From positions 1-64,000 of the forward strand of contig RDXN01000047.1 in NCBI GenBank assembly GCA_004292855.1: 64,000 nucleotides of DNA, written 5' to 3'. Under the pieces are notes generated by a model. The model was given only the letters and a program-made list of their open reading frames with translations, was not told where the DNA came from and made no database searches. Made by a program: the position numbers and the translations under genes. The stretch comes from Cytophagales bacterium. GTDB taxonomy: Bacteria; Bacteroidota; Bacteroidia; Cytophagales; Spirosomataceae. Of this stretch, positions 44,112-52,527 are shown one piece after another (within the stretch, counting starts at the first letter, position 1; the number at the start of each line of letters is the position of its first letter).

Positions 44112-44579
44112 ATGAGAAAATCAAAACCGCCCAAACGGTACGTGTTACCCGATCCGAAGTTTAAGGAAGTAATGGTAACCAAGTTTGTAAATAACCTCAT
44201 GTATGAGGGCAAAAAGAGTATCGCGTACACCATCTTCTACGACGCACTCGAAATTGTTGCCAAGCGCACCAACGACAGTGGCCTCGATATGTTTAAGAAG
44301 GCGTTGAACAACGTGATGCCATCGGTCGAAGTAAAAAGCCGCCGGGTAGGTGGTGCCACATTCCAGGTGCCTACCGAAGTCCGCGCTGACCGTAAAGTAT
44401 CGGTAGGTATGAAATGGCTGATTAAATATGCCCGCTCACGTGGCGAAAAAACCATGACCGACCGCTTGGCTGCCGAAATCGTGGCCGCAGCGAAAGGTGA
44501 AGGGGCAGCCGTGAAGAAGAAAGACGATACGCACCGTATGGCCGAAGCCAACAAGGCGTTCTCACACTTCCGGTTCTAA
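44112..44579 (+). CDS. rpsG: 30S ribosomal protein S7
   Basis: A 155-residue S7 beginning [17 protein letters not shown], with the RNA-binding [16 protein letters not shown] and the C-terminal [16 protein letters not shown]7 nucleates assembly of the 30S head. It follows rpsL across a 160-base spacer that contains an inverted repeat, and is followed by a strong terminator, so the str operon ends here. Confidence 0.97.
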   Translation: MRKSKPPKRYVLPDPKFKEVMVTKFVNNLMYEGKKSIAYTIFYDALEIVAKRTNDSGLDMFKKALNNVMPSVEVKSRRVGGATFQVPTEVRADRKVSVGMKWLIKYARSRGEKTMTDRLAAEIVAAAKGEGAAVKKKDDTHRMAEANKAFSHFRF

Positions 44580-44604
44580 AAACACAATAGTCGAAGCGAA
44601 ATTG

Positions 44605-44636
44605 AAAAGCCCCGCCAGTTGGCAGGGCTTTTTTTG
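44605..44636 (+). terminator. Rho-independent terminator after rpsG
   Basis: Stem AAGCCC-c-GCC / GGC-a-GGGCTT with loop AGTT (44607-44630), followed by seven T in a row. Confidence 0.88.
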
Positions 44637-44675
44637 TGCTTATGTACTTAGAATGAACTGATTAGCTCGCGTCCC

Positions 44676-45746
44676 TTACGCCACGCCCTCTTTCAATCGC
44701 TCGGCATTTTCGGCAATACGCAGTTGCTCAATGAAGTCGGCAATGTCGCCATCCATCACCGAGGGCAGATTATACACCGTCAGGCCGATGCGGTGATCAG
44801 TTACGCGGCTTTGGGGATAGTTGTAAGTACGGATTTTGTCGGAACGGTCGCCACTGCCCACCATCGTTTTGCGTTGCGAGGCAATGGCGTCGTTGTGCTT
44901 CTGTAGCTCAATCTCGTATATGCGCGACCGCAACACGGTCAGGGCTTTATCGAAGTTTTTGAGCTGCGAGCGTTCATCCTGACACTGCACCACCATGCCC
45001 GTAGGAATGTGGGTGAGCCGCACCGCCGAATACGTCGTGTTTACCGACTGCCCTCCCGCGCCCGATGAGCAGAACGTATCTTTTCGGATGTCGTTCATGT
45101 TCAGTTCCACATCGACCTCTTCGGCTTCGGGTAACACGGCCACGCTAGCCGCCGACGTGTGAATTCGGCCCTGCGTTTCGGTGGCGGGTACGCGTTGCAC
45201 CCGATGCACGCCCGATTCAAACTTCATCTTGCCGTACACGTCTTCGCCCTCTACCTCGGCCACAATTTCTTTGTATCCGCCCGAACTGCCTTCCGTAAAG
45301 TCGACAATAGACATGCGCCAGCCCTGTTTTTCGCAGAATCGCTGGTACATTCGGAAAATGTCGCCCGCAAAGATGGCCGCTTCGTCGCCCCCGGTGCCCC
45401 CGCGTACTTCCAGAATGATGTTCTTACTGTCGTTGGGGTCTTTAGGCATGAGCATCTCTTTCAATAGCTCCTCCAGCGGTTCGCGCCGGGGTACTAGCTC
45501 GTCGAGTTCAGCTTTGGCGAGTTCGCGGAAGTCCTCGTCTTTTTCGGTGGCAATAATCTCTTTGGCGTTCTCAATTTCGGCTAGCAGTTGCTTGTAGGCA
45601 TTATGCTGCGTGACAATCTTATCGAGATCTTTATATTCTTTGCTCAATTTCATGAACCGCTTTTGGTCTGATACGACCTCCGGCTGCACAATTTGCTGGG
45701 CAACCTCTTCAAAACGTTCACGTATAGCTTCTAACTGGTCAAGCAT
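44676..45746 (-). CDS. prfA: Peptide chain release factor 1
   Basis: 356 residues from MLDQLEAIRERFEEV; an upstream frame to 45827 crosses the promoter and is rejected. It has the class-I release-factor GGQ motif (GAGGQSVNTTYSAVRL), the TEGSSGGYKE region and the RTYNYPQSRVTDHR segment. RF1 terminates at UAA and UAG. It is convergent with rpsG and has its own minus-7 element. Confidence 0.96.
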   Translation of the reverse strand: MLDQLEAIRERFEEVAQQIVQPEVVSDQKRFMKLSKEYKDLDKIVTQHNAYKQLLAEIENAKEIIATEKDEDFRELAKAELDELVPRREPLEELLKEMLMPKDPNDSKNIILEVRGGTGGDEAAIFAGDIFRMYQRFCEKQGWRMSIVDFTEGSSGGYKEIVAEVEGEDVYGKMKFESGVHRVQRVPATETQGRIHTSAASVAVLPEAEEVDVELNMNDIRKDTFCSSGAGGQSVNTTYSAVRLTHIPTGMVVQCQDERSQLKNFDKALTVLRSRIYEIELQKHNDAIASQRKTMVGSGDRSDKIRTYNYPQSRVTDHRIGLTVYNLPSVMDGDIADFIEQLRIAENAERLKEGVA

Positions 45747-45765
45747 TGTATTGGTAATTAGCCCG

Positions 45766-45773
45766 CAAAGGTA
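45766..45773 (-). promoter_or_regulatory. Minus-7 promoter element for prfA
   Basis: The minus strand reads TACCTTTG, matching TAnnTTTG, about 20 bases before the ATG at 45746. No exact TTTG at the minus-33 spacing. Confidence 0.6.
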
Positions 45774-45833
45774 CGATATTTTGAGGCTTCTTGAACGGGC
45801 CGTATCTTTAGGCTGAAACTTACGCACACGCTT

Positions 45834-45935
45834 ATGGAAGCCGTTGCCCTGCTCCCCAAATTGCCCGAAACGCTACCCATCGGCGAGTTTAACTTGTCGT
45901 TGGCAGAGGTTTATCGAAAAATCGAGTTGTTGTAG
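45834..45935 (+). CDS. Possible 33-residue leader or small antitoxin-like ORF
   Basis: ATG at 45834 opens 33 codons beginning MEAVALLPKLPETLPIGEF, ending 8 bases before the DUF4160 ATG. The protein is amphipathic with an LAEVYRKIELL helix at its end. A near-consensus TATCTTTA lies about 25 bases upstream. It could be a small regulator of the following pair or the remnant of a longer gene. Evidence is weak. Confidence 0.35.
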   Translation: MEAVALLPKLPETLPIGEFNLSLAEVYRKIELL

Positions 45936-45944
45936 ATACAAAGT

Positions 45945-46229
45945 ATGCCTAAATTTTTCGAGTTGTATGGCTGGCGTTTTTTCGCGGTGATGTTCGATTT
46001 ACTAAACGAACCCTTTCATATTCACGTTACCGACAAAGGCAAGAAGGAATGTAAATACTGGATTACGCCTACGGGGGAAGTTCAACTAGCGTTCAACAGG
46101 GGTTACTCGGAACGAGATCTCCGCAAGATTGAGAAGGCGGTCAATAAACATCTGGTAGATTTAATAAAGAAGTACGAACAACATTGCAATGAGAACAGCA
46201 TTAAACCAAACTACAAGAAGATCGCCTAA
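45945..46229 (+). CDS. DUF4160 family protein
   Basis: A 94-residue protein beginning MPKFFELYGWRFFAVMFDLL, with PFHIHVTDKGKKECKYWI and the basic helix SERDLRKIEKAVNKHLVDLI. This is the DUF4160 pattern, small proteins usually paired with DUF2442 and suspected to form toxin-antitoxin-like modules. Here the DUF2442 gene follows with a 41-base overlap in another frame. Activity has not been shown for this pair. Confidence 0.85.
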   Translation: MPKFFELYGWRFFAVMFDLLNEPFHIHVTDKGKKECKYWITPTGEVQLAFNRGYSERDLRKIEKAVNKHLVDLIKKYEQHCNENSIKPNYKKIA

Positions 46230-46500
46230 AACGAAAACGGCTAATCCGTCTCTTGATATTCGGCCTGAGTTTTTGCCCGACTTATCGGCGGTCAGCGTTA
46301 CGGATTTGCTCGTATCCTGTACGTTTGAAGACGGTCGCTCCGTATCTTTCCCCCTTACTTGGTCCGACAAATTGGTAAATGCATCAAACGAACAGCGTCA
46401 AGCGTATGAGTTCAACGCCCACTTTATCTTCTGGGATGACATTGATGAAATTATTGGTGTAAGAAATATTTTACTGGGTAATCAACTGCGTTGGTCGTAA
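46189..46500 (+). CDS. DUF2442 family protein
   Basis: A 103-residue protein with a basic N-terminal extension and a DUF2442 domain (VSVTDLLVSCTFEDGRSVSFPLTW, ending FIFWDDIDEIIGVRNIL). DUF2442 commonly accompanies DUF4160. The start at 46189 lies inside the DUF4160 gene; a later start is possible because residues 1-25 are outside the domain. Its stop overlaps the ATG of the lipoprotein gene (TAATG). Confidence 0.83.
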   Translation: MRTALNQTTRRSPKTKTANPSLDIRPEFLPDLSAVSVTDLLVSCTFEDGRSVSFPLTWSDKLVNASNEQRQAYEFNAHFIFWDDIDEIIGVRNILLGNQLRWS

Positions 46501-47072
46501 TGAAATTACTCCACTCGTCTCTACATCTCCTGCTTTCGCTCTCCCTCCTTTCCTGCGCTGATCGCATTGAGCAAACCGACAAACTGCGGCAGGAGATGGC
46601 CGACAAGAAAATTAAGCGCATTACCAACGCCGAACTGAACGAGACGGTGAATGCCTGGGGTGAACAAATGGTGGCGGTGATGCAGAGCGAACTGACTGCC
46701 AGGCTGAAAACGGGCGTCGCGCCGGATTCGCTTTGCCAGTTGAGACAAGTGCCCAAAACACGAGCGTTGGCCGAACGCTACGCCGTGACGGTCGATTTGC
46801 TCGGCCCGCAGGATGTACAGAATCCCCGATTCTCGGCTAAAGAACGTGAGGTACTCGACGCGTACCTGTACAATGCAGAGAACAAACTGCCCCAACAATC
46901 GAACATTCAACGCATAGCTGACACGCTTTACGTGTACAACGCAGCTATTCCACTTGATAACCCGATTTGTAAAGCCTGCTTTGGCGACCAGAAACAGCCG
47001 TTGGCCGTTTGGCGGCTTGCGTTCACGAAGCGCGAGATTATCCGGCGCATGACTGCCAAAAAGAAAAAGTAG
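46500..47072 (+). CDS. Lipoprotein of unknown function
   Basis: About 190 residues with a lipoprotein signal (LSLLSC, Cys19). The mature part is charged and helical (EQTDKLRQEMADKKIKRITNAEL). A CKAC pair in NPICKACFGD precedes QPLAVWRLAFTKREI, reminiscent of the end of haem-sensor-like DUF3365 proteins, but the CxxCH haem motif is incomplete. Convergent with mnmH. Unknown role. Confidence 0.72.
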   Translation: MKLLHSSLHLLLSLSLLSCADRIEQTDKLRQEMADKKIKRITNAELNETVNAWGEQMVAVMQSELTARLKTGVAPDSLCQLRQVPKTRALAERYAVTVDLLGPQDVQNPRFSAKEREVLDAYLYNAENKLPQQSNIQRIADTLYVYNAAIPLDNPICKACFGDQKQPLAVWRLAFTKREIIRRMTAKKKK

Positions 47073-47081
47073 CGACGTTAT

Positions 47082-48158
47082 TTACAGCGAAACGTTACTC
47101 GCTACCCGAGTGTTGGCCCACTCAATCAACTGCCGGGCCGTTTGAGCCGGATCATCGTCAACAATTGGCAAGGTATAAACCGTTTGTGGGTCGCGCTCCG
47201 ACAGTCCGTGTAAATAGGCTTTGTCGTAGTAGCTGAGTGTGAGGTCGGCAACGGTGGCGTAATCGTTTTGAGCCAAAGCCGCGAGAGCATCTTGTGTGGC
47301 CTTGCCGCCTAACCGTTTCTGAATTCGGGTGGTAGCTTCAACCAACAAATTGTGACTGATCCCCGTGTATTCGCGCACGAGCCGCTCGATACGCACGGGC
47401 TTAGGTACGTCGACGAATGCCACCGGGGCGGCTCGCATTTGCGCCCAAAAGGCCCTCGGCACAAAGCACGTGCCTACGTTACGGCTCTCGTCTTCGATCC
47501 AGATACGCCGATTGGCTTGCCCTTCGTTCATGCGCGGTCCGTCGTTACGGTCGAGGTCGGTTAGGGCGTTGTGAATCTTGTTCTCAAACTGTTCGGTGGC
47601 CGGTTGGGGTAGCTGGCCAATAGCCCCGTACGACGACCCTTTGTGGTGGGCCAAACCTTCCAAATCAAGTATCTGTTCGCCCTGAGCGGCCAACGCTTTC
47701 AGGATATCGGTTTTGCCAGAGCCGGTTTTACCGCCCAACACAATCAGGTTACGGGGTTGCGTGAAGCTCTCAAGTACGGTGTTACGGTAGGCTTTGTAGC
47801 CCCCTTCGAGAATGTCGGCCCGAACCCCGGCGGTATTTAATAGCCACGCAAACGAGCCGCTACGCATACCGCCCCGCCAACAATGCACGAGCACCTCGCG
47901 CCCGTTCGGATTGAGTCTCCGCGATTCCCGCACAAAACCCGACATCTTGGTGCCGATCAAATCAAGCCCCAACAGTACGGCTGAGTCTTTACCCGCCTTT
48001 TTGTACTTCGTGCCCACCAATGCCCGCTCCTCGTTGTCGAACAGGGGAATATTAACGGCTCCCGGTATGTGCGCGTGGGCAAACTCCCCCGGCGACCGTA
48101 CGTCGATTATGGGTAGCGTTTGGGCTTGGGCTAGAAATTGATCTACTGAGAGAGACAT
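47082..48158 (-). CDS. mnmH: tRNA 2-selenouridine synthase
   Basis: A 358-residue two-domain enzyme. The N-terminal rhodanese domain carries the catalytic Cys93 in VHCWRGGMRSGS. The second domain has a P-loop GGKTGSGKT (142-150). This is the MnmH/SelU architecture, which converts 2-thiouridine to 2-selenouridine (via the geranylated form) at the tRNA wobble position. No selD gene is visible in the window to supply selenophosphate. It starts one base after the stop of the PD-(D/E)XK-like gene. Confidence 0.93.
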   Translation of the reverse strand: MSLSVDQFLAQAQTLPIIDVRSPGEFAHAHIPGAVNIPLFDNEERALVGTKYKKAGKDSAVLLGLDLIGTKMSGFVRESRRLNPNGREVLVHCWRGGMRSGSFAWLLNTAGVRADILEGGYKAYRNTVLESFTQPRNLIVLGGKTGSGKTDILKALAAQGEQILDLEGLAHHKGSSYGAIGQLPQPATEQFENKIHNALTDLDRNDGPRMNEGQANRRIWIEDESRNVGTCFVPRAFWAQMRAAPVAFVDVPKPVRIERLVREYTGISHNLLVEATTRIQKRLGGKATQDALAALAQNDYATVADLTLSYYDKAYLHGLSERDPQTVYTLPIVDDDPAQTARQLIEWANTRVASNVSL

Positions 48159-48159
48159 T

Positions 48160-48834
48160 TTATTCGATACCTATAACATATTGATTCATAATCAACTCTT
48201 TCAGTCGGTGCAAAACATGGATAATTTGAAGCAGATCATCCGGCTCAGTTGCGTCAAATGGCTTACTAACACAATAATCGTTGTTAACCAGAGTGGTAAA
48301 ATACCAGAAACGCCCTTGTATCCAGCTACCGTATAAAGGATGTTGATCAGCATTCAATGCCTGCGATAAAATCATAGCCGCCAGCATTTGCCCTTCGGGG
48401 TCGTGACTATCGCCCAGTGATCTCTTAAATTCTTGTAGAAAAAAGTACGGTGTTTTGGGTCGCCCTGAGTATGTCGGGGAAGCCAGCATACAATCGACCG
48501 TTACCGAAATGGGAACTTCCTGTACAACGCCTGTTAGTTTCCGTTCGAAGTAAGTATTGATTTGTTTGGGAACGTCTAATTGGGCAACGAAAATGACGAT
48601 ACTGATGAAATTCATTTTCAGTTCTTCTTCATTCCATTCATCCCACTTGTAGCTCAATTGCTGACGGGCTTCCTCAACAATTTCCATGTAAGAAGGCTTT
48701 AACGGGACAAGCGAACCACTCACCCAATTGGCTAACGTTTGGCAATCAAACACTTTATTGATCTCAAAGCGGTCGATAACCTCGGCTACATCGTAATGAT
48801 TAAGCCGCCTGCGCGATTCCAGTTTCTTATCCAT
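48160..48834 (-). CDS. Unknown protein, PD-(D/E)XK-like, paralogue of 25366-26016
   Basis: A 224-residue soluble protein homologous to the one at 25366. The shared landmarks are WNEEELKM, the acidic strand TVDCMLA, YFFLQEFKRSLGD, DPEGQMLAAM, HPLYGS, DYC.S, and PDDLLQI...LHRLKELI. The N-terminal 70 residues differ more. Asp, Glu-x-Lys and Gln occur in the order of a PD-(D/E)XK nuclease fold; catalytic activity is untested. It is one base away from mnmH on the same strand, so it may be co-transcribed with it. Confidence 0.7.
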   Translation of the reverse strand: MDKKLESRRRLNHYDVAEVIDRFEINKVFDCQTLANWVSGSLVPLKPSYMEIVEEARQQLSYKWDEWNEEELKMNFISIVIFVAQLDVPKQINTYFERKLTGVVQEVPISVTVDCMLASPTYSGRPKTPYFFLQEFKRSLGDSHDPEGQMLAAMILSQALNADQHPLYGSWIQGRFWYFTTLVNNDYCVSKPFDATEPDDLLQIIHVLHRLKELIMNQYVIGIE

Positions 48835-48897
48835 CTTCTACAACGCATTTTTACTAGGACAAACACTTATTAGCACAAAACTAGACTTCGAGTAGAG

Positions 48898-49614
48898 TTA
48901 GTATGCCAAACACCGTCGATAGAGTTGAATGGTGTTTTCTAATCCCAAATAGAGCGCGTCGCAAACGAGGGCGTGACCGATAGATACTTCGAGCAAACCC
49001 GGCACCCGTTCGGCGAAAAACTGAAGATTGTCGAGGCTTAGATCATGGCCGGCATTCAGCCCCAGGCCCAACTCCTGTGCCCGCTCGGCAGCCCGCACGA
49101 AGGGCGCAACGGCTTGTTCGCGATTCTCGAAATAGTGAGCTGCGTACGGTTCGGTATAGAGTTCGATGCGGTCGGTGCCCACGGCTTTGGCTCCCTCGAC
49201 CATGCGCTCGTCAGCATCCACAAAAATGGATACCCGGATACCATCGGCCTTGAAGGTCTCAATAAGCTGCCGCAGGTGATCAGCGTGGCGGATGGTGTCC
49301 CAACCCGCGTTGGACGTGATGGCGTCGGGGGCGTCGGGCACGAGCGTGACCTGAGCGGGCTTAACACGCTTCACAAGGTCAATAAACCGCTCGTCGGGGT
49401 TGCCTTCTATGTTGAATTCGGTTGTTACAACCTCGTGCAAGTCCAGCACATCCTGGTAGCGAATGTGTCGCTCGTCGGGGCGGGGGTGAACCGTAATGCC
49501 TTGTGCGCCAAACCGCTCGCAATCGAGAGCAACTCTAACAAGATCAGGATTGTTGCCCCCGCGTGCATTGCGCAGGGTGGCTATTTTGTTGATGTTTACC
49601 GAAAGTCGGGTCAT
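48898..49614 (-). CDS. pdxJ: Pyridoxine 5'-phosphate synthase
   Basis: 238 residues from [20 protein letters not shown]; the longer frame upstream only overlaps nuoB. PdxJ landmarks: [47 protein letters not shown], and [13 protein letters not shown]. It condenses 1-deoxyxylulose 5-phosphate with an amino-acetone phosphate to make pyridoxine phosphate. Its ATG overlaps the nuoB stop (ATGA), an unusual pairing of cofactor biosynthesis with complex I genes. Confidence 0.96.
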   Translation of the reverse strand: MTRLSVNINKIATLRNARGGNNPDLVRVALDCERFGAQGITVHPRPDERHIRYQDVLDLHEVVTTEFNIEGNPDERFIDLVKRVKPAQVTLVPDAPDAITSNAGWDTIRHADHLRQLIETFKADGIRVSIFVDADERMVEGAKAVGTDRIELYTEPYAAHYFENREQAVAPFVRAAERAQELGLGLNAGHDLSLDNLQFFAERVPGLLEVSIGHALVCDALYLGLENTIQLYRRCLAY

Positions 49615-50102
49615 GGTAAATGGGGCTTTTCGGCCCGTATTTTCTCCTGTAATTTCAGAAAACCGTCGATCAAAGCTTCGGGGCGGGGTGGACAACCGGG
49701 CACATACACGTCGACCGGAATAATCTTGTCGACGCCTTTTACCACGTGATAGCCATGTTGCCAGTACGGCCCCCCGCAGTTGCTGCACGACCCCATCGAG
49801 ATCACGTAGCGCGGCTCGGCCATCTGCTCGTAAAGGCGTTTGATCCGGTCGGCCATTTTGTAGGTTACGGTCCCCGAAATAATCATGATGTCGGATTGCC
49901 GGGGCGAGGGGCGCGGAAAAATCCCGAACCGCTCCAGATCATAACTCGACGCCATCGACTGCATCATCTCGATAGCGCAACAGGCCAACCCGAACGTAAG
50001 CGGCCATAACGACGAGGCCCGCGACCAGTTCAAAAGCTCGTCGGAGTGCCAAAGCACAATGCCAGTGTCGGCGGTTTTATCGGCGGGAGTCGAGGGAGTC
50101 AT
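49611..50102 (-). CDS. nuoB: NADH-quinone oxidoreductase subunit B
   Basis: 163 residues from [14 protein letters not shown]. The N2 cluster ligands are present as adjacent cysteines 41 and 42 ([10 protein letters not shown]), Cys106 (GSCSNCGG) and Cys137 (VPGCPPRPE). NuoB is the peripheral-arm subunit next to the quinone site of complex I. An unrelated 183-residue gene lies between it and nuoA, and pdxJ, not nuoC, follows. Confidence 0.95.
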   Translation of the reverse strand: MTPSTPADKTADTGIVLWHSDELLNWSRASSLWPLTFGLACCAIEMMQSMASSYDLERFGIFPRPSPRQSDIMIISGTVTYKMADRIKRLYEQMAEPRYVISMGSCSNCGGPYWQHGYHVVKGVDKIIPVDVYVPGCPPRPEALIDGFLKLQEKIRAEKPHLP

Positions 50103-50160
50103 GGCGACAATTCGTTTGAAGGAGTAACGCCCGTAACCGGGCAAACGTTCTAAGCCACCG

Positions 50161-50712
50161 CTAGGGCTGATCATCTTGCATCCTGTCAAGATACACTTGT
50201 GTGAAGTGCTTTAGCTGCCGTTCGAGGCTTTCGGCGGGATTGTCGCGGTCCACTGGGCGGATGACGCGCCGGTTTGCGCCCCCAACGAGCGAGCCGACCA
50301 ACGCGCCTGCAAAGCCCATCGCGCTCGCCGTAAGTCCAATTGATATTCCCCCCAAAAGGGGCGACCGGAATGGGTTTCGTTGACTACCTCGATACGCCAA
50401 AAAACCACCAACAAGTGCCCCTACTACGATTCCGGTACGAATGGCTTTTTGGTTGTTCACACGCTTAACAACTACCCAACTAACGTTCGACAACGCGACC
50501 GAAGGCTCGTACTCGCCTGTATGTTTGATTCGTTCTGCCGTGTCGAAATAGAGGACGCCATTCTCAACCTCGTCGAGGAAGCCACTGATTCGGCCACCCT
50601 CCTTTAAATGAACAATGGCCCGGAATTGAGGCCGCTCGAACCGCTGCCCCACCACCGGGACTGCGAGTGTCAGAAACAGAACAAACAGCAACTGACCAGC
50701 AGGCGACTTCAT
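50161..50712 (-). CDS. Exported glycine-zipper-like protein inserted between nuoA and nuoB
   Basis: A 183-residue protein with an N-terminal signal ([16 protein letters not shown]), a small beta domain ([19 protein letters not shown]), and then a long Gly/Ala-rich hydrophobic stretch ([30 protein letters not shown]) that resembles glycine-zipper helices. The tail is charged. No enzymatic motif. It is not a complex I subunit and appears to have been inserted into the nuo operon, 11 bases from nuoA. Confidence 0.72.
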   Translation of the reverse strand: MKSPAGQLLFVLFLTLAVPVVGQRFERPQFRAIVHLKEGGRISGFLDEVENGVLYFDTAERIKHTGEYEPSVALSNVSWVVVKRVNNQKAIRTGIVVGALVGGFLAYRGSQRNPFRSPLLGGISIGLTASAMGFAGALVGSLVGGANRRVIRPVDRDNPAESLERQLKHFTQVYLDRMQDDQP

Positions 50713-50723
50713 GAGGTGGGCGA

Positions 50724-51188
50724 TTAGCGATACTTCTCATTTACCCGGTCGTAGAGCGACGTGGGCACTTTGGTGTCGACAGTCGGAATTTTGGGTTGCG
50801 GTTTCACCCAATCCAGATAGCCCTTGCCCCAGGCGTAGGCCAGCCCCACGGCGAGCAACACTACAAACAAAACGGCCTCGGTCAGGGCAAACCAGCCCCA
50901 ACGTCCGTCTGTCTCTGCAAGTAAGGCTTTTTGCCCAAACACGGTTGCCCACGGGAACAAAAACACCAACTCCACATCGAACAGCACAAAAATCAGGGCC
51001 ACCACGTAGAACCGGGCGTTGAACTGCACACTCGCGTTGCCTACCGGCTCCTCCCCCGATTCGTAGGTACTCAGTTTGTCGGCGTTGGGGCGGTTGGGCC
51101 GCAAAAAACTAGCCACAAACAGCACCCCGCCAATAAACGCAAAGGCCGCTACAATGAACAGGAGAATGACGCCGAAGTCGGAGAGCAT
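50724..51188 (-). CDS. nuoA: NADH-quinone oxidoreductase subunit A
   Basis: A 154-residue membrane subunit with three transmembrane helices. Conserved features are YESGEEPVGNASVQFNARFY and VALIFVLFDVELVFLFPWA, followed by the third helix (TEAVLFVVLLAVGLAYAWG). NuoA helps close the quinone chamber. Its ATG overlaps the stop of the PorT-like gene (TAATG). Confidence 0.95.
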   Translation of the reverse strand: MLSDFGVILLFIVAAFAFIGGVLFVASFLRPNRPNADKLSTYESGEEPVGNASVQFNARFYVVALIFVLFDVELVFLFPWATVFGQKALLAETDGRWGWFALTEAVLFVVLLAVGLAYAWGKGYLDWVKPQPKIPTVDTKVPTSLYDRVNEKYR

Positions 51189-51799
51189 TACTTCTTTTTC
51201 TTTTTGTAGAAATTATACACCATCGACAACTGCAAAACGCGGTTGCGGTAATCGACGGCCAAAGCGGGGTCGGAGGGTGGGGCCACGTTGTTCAGGCCGT
51301 GAATGTAGCGCAGGTGCAGGCTGAATTTGTCGAGCAGGTCGAGAAAGTCGTAATGCGCCCCAACAACAATACCCAGGTCGTTTTTTGTGCCCGGCCCAAT
51401 GCTCGCCCCCGAATTGAGTGCGTAGCTAAATTCCGGCCCTAGTTGCAGCGTAATGCCTTCGGTTGGAATATAGCCAAACAAAACTGGCACGCTGACGTAA
51501 TTGTACTGATTTTTGATAACGGCGGTGCCACCCACCCGTGTAGCCTTAAACGTGCCCCCTTTCACACTGAACAGAGCTTCGGGCTGGAACACAAAGCGGT
51601 TGTAGCGTAGTCGATACATGGCCCCCAGGTGGAAGTCGATCTTTTGCTTAGGCAGGTTAGGTGTAATGCCCGACACCGATAAGCGGGTGAGCGATGGGCC
51701 TGCTTTTACCCCAAAATGACTCGAAATGGTGTTTTCCTGCGCCACGGCGAAGAGTGGGCAGGCCAGTAAAACCGAAAAAAGTAGTCGAAAAATGCGCAT
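51188..51799 (-). CDS. PorT-like outer-membrane beta-barrel protein
   Basis: A 203-residue protein with a signal peptide (cut after about VAQ, residue 21). It shows the small-barrel pattern GVKAGPSLTRLSVSG, RYNRFVFQPEALFSVKGG, YNYVSVPVLFGYIPTEGITLQLGPEFSY, and ends in QLSMVYNFYKKKKK. This matches the PorT/outer membrane beta-barrel family of Bacteroidota, which includes T9SS-associated PorT, but generic barrels of this type are common. Confidence 0.82.
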   Translation of the reverse strand: MRIFRLLFSVLLACPLFAVAQENTISSHFGVKAGPSLTRLSVSGITPNLPKQKIDFHLGAMYRLRYNRFVFQPEALFSVKGGTFKATRVGGTAVIKNQYNYVSVPVLFGYIPTEGITLQLGPEFSYALNSGASIGPGTKNDLGIVVGAHYDFLDLLDKFSLHLRYIHGLNNVAPPSDPALAVDYRNRVLQLSMVYNFYKKKKK

Positions 51800-51902
51800 G
51801 AACCAAGAGTTTACCCGCCGGGCGGGAAAGCGTTACCGATACAAGTAACGTGCTATCGGGCGCAAAATTGGTTTAAAAAAAGTTAAGATCAGCACGGTCC
51901 GA

Positions 51903-52460
51903 CTAGTTCAACCGGGGGTCGAGGGGGTAGTGAGCGATTGCCTTGAACTCACCGCCCATACTTTTGAGGATGCCCCGCCAAAATTCATCAACGGGCGTGT
52001 CGAACAGAAACCGGGCATTACTTCGGGTGACGATCCAGGCTTTTTCGTCCAACTCATCATCAAGTTGACCCTCGTCCCAGCCTGAGTAGCCCACAAAAAA
52101 ACGAATATCTTTTTCGGGCATCGTGCCGATATTCACGGCCTGCTTGACCTGCTCAAAATTGCCACTCCAATACAAACCCTCGCCCAGCCGAATCGACCCG
52201 TCGATCAGGTCGGGACGGCGGTGCAGGTAGTGGAGCGTGTTTTGCCCGACCGGCCCACCCACAAACAGGGGGTAATCGGCATACACGTCTTCGATCACGT
52301 CGCTCAGGGTCAGGGCGGTGGTTTGGTTCAGGACAAGGCCAAACGTACCCTCGCTGTTATGTTCGCACACAATCACGACACTGCGCTCGAAATTGGTGTC
52401 GCCGAGGTAGGGTTCGGCAATCAGGAAGCTGCCGTTGGTGAGTGGTGTCGTTGATTTCAT
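51903..52460 (-). CDS. YqgE/AlgH family protein
   Basis: A 185-residue protein beginning with GSFLIAEPYLGDTNFERSVV and containing the family signature SEGTFGLVLNQTT, FVGGPVGQNTLHYLH, and FFVGYSGWDEGQLDDEL. The family (UPF0301) has no settled biochemical function; some members affect gene regulation. It lies alone between the PorT-like gene and folK. Confidence 0.93.
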   Translation of the reverse strand: MKSTTPLTNGSFLIAEPYLGDTNFERSVVIVCEHNSEGTFGLVLNQTTALTLSDVIEDVYADYPLFVGGPVGQNTLHYLHRRPDLIDGSIRLGEGLYWSGNFEQVKQAVNIGTMPEKDIRFFVGYSGWDEGQLDDELDEKAWIVTRSNARFLFDTPVDEFWRGILKSMGGEFKAIAHYPLDPRLN

Positions 52461-52527
52461 GGCATGAGCGGTTGATTGCGTAAACTACGCAAAAGCGGTG
52501 ATGTGGGTTTTTGTTCTGAACGAAATT

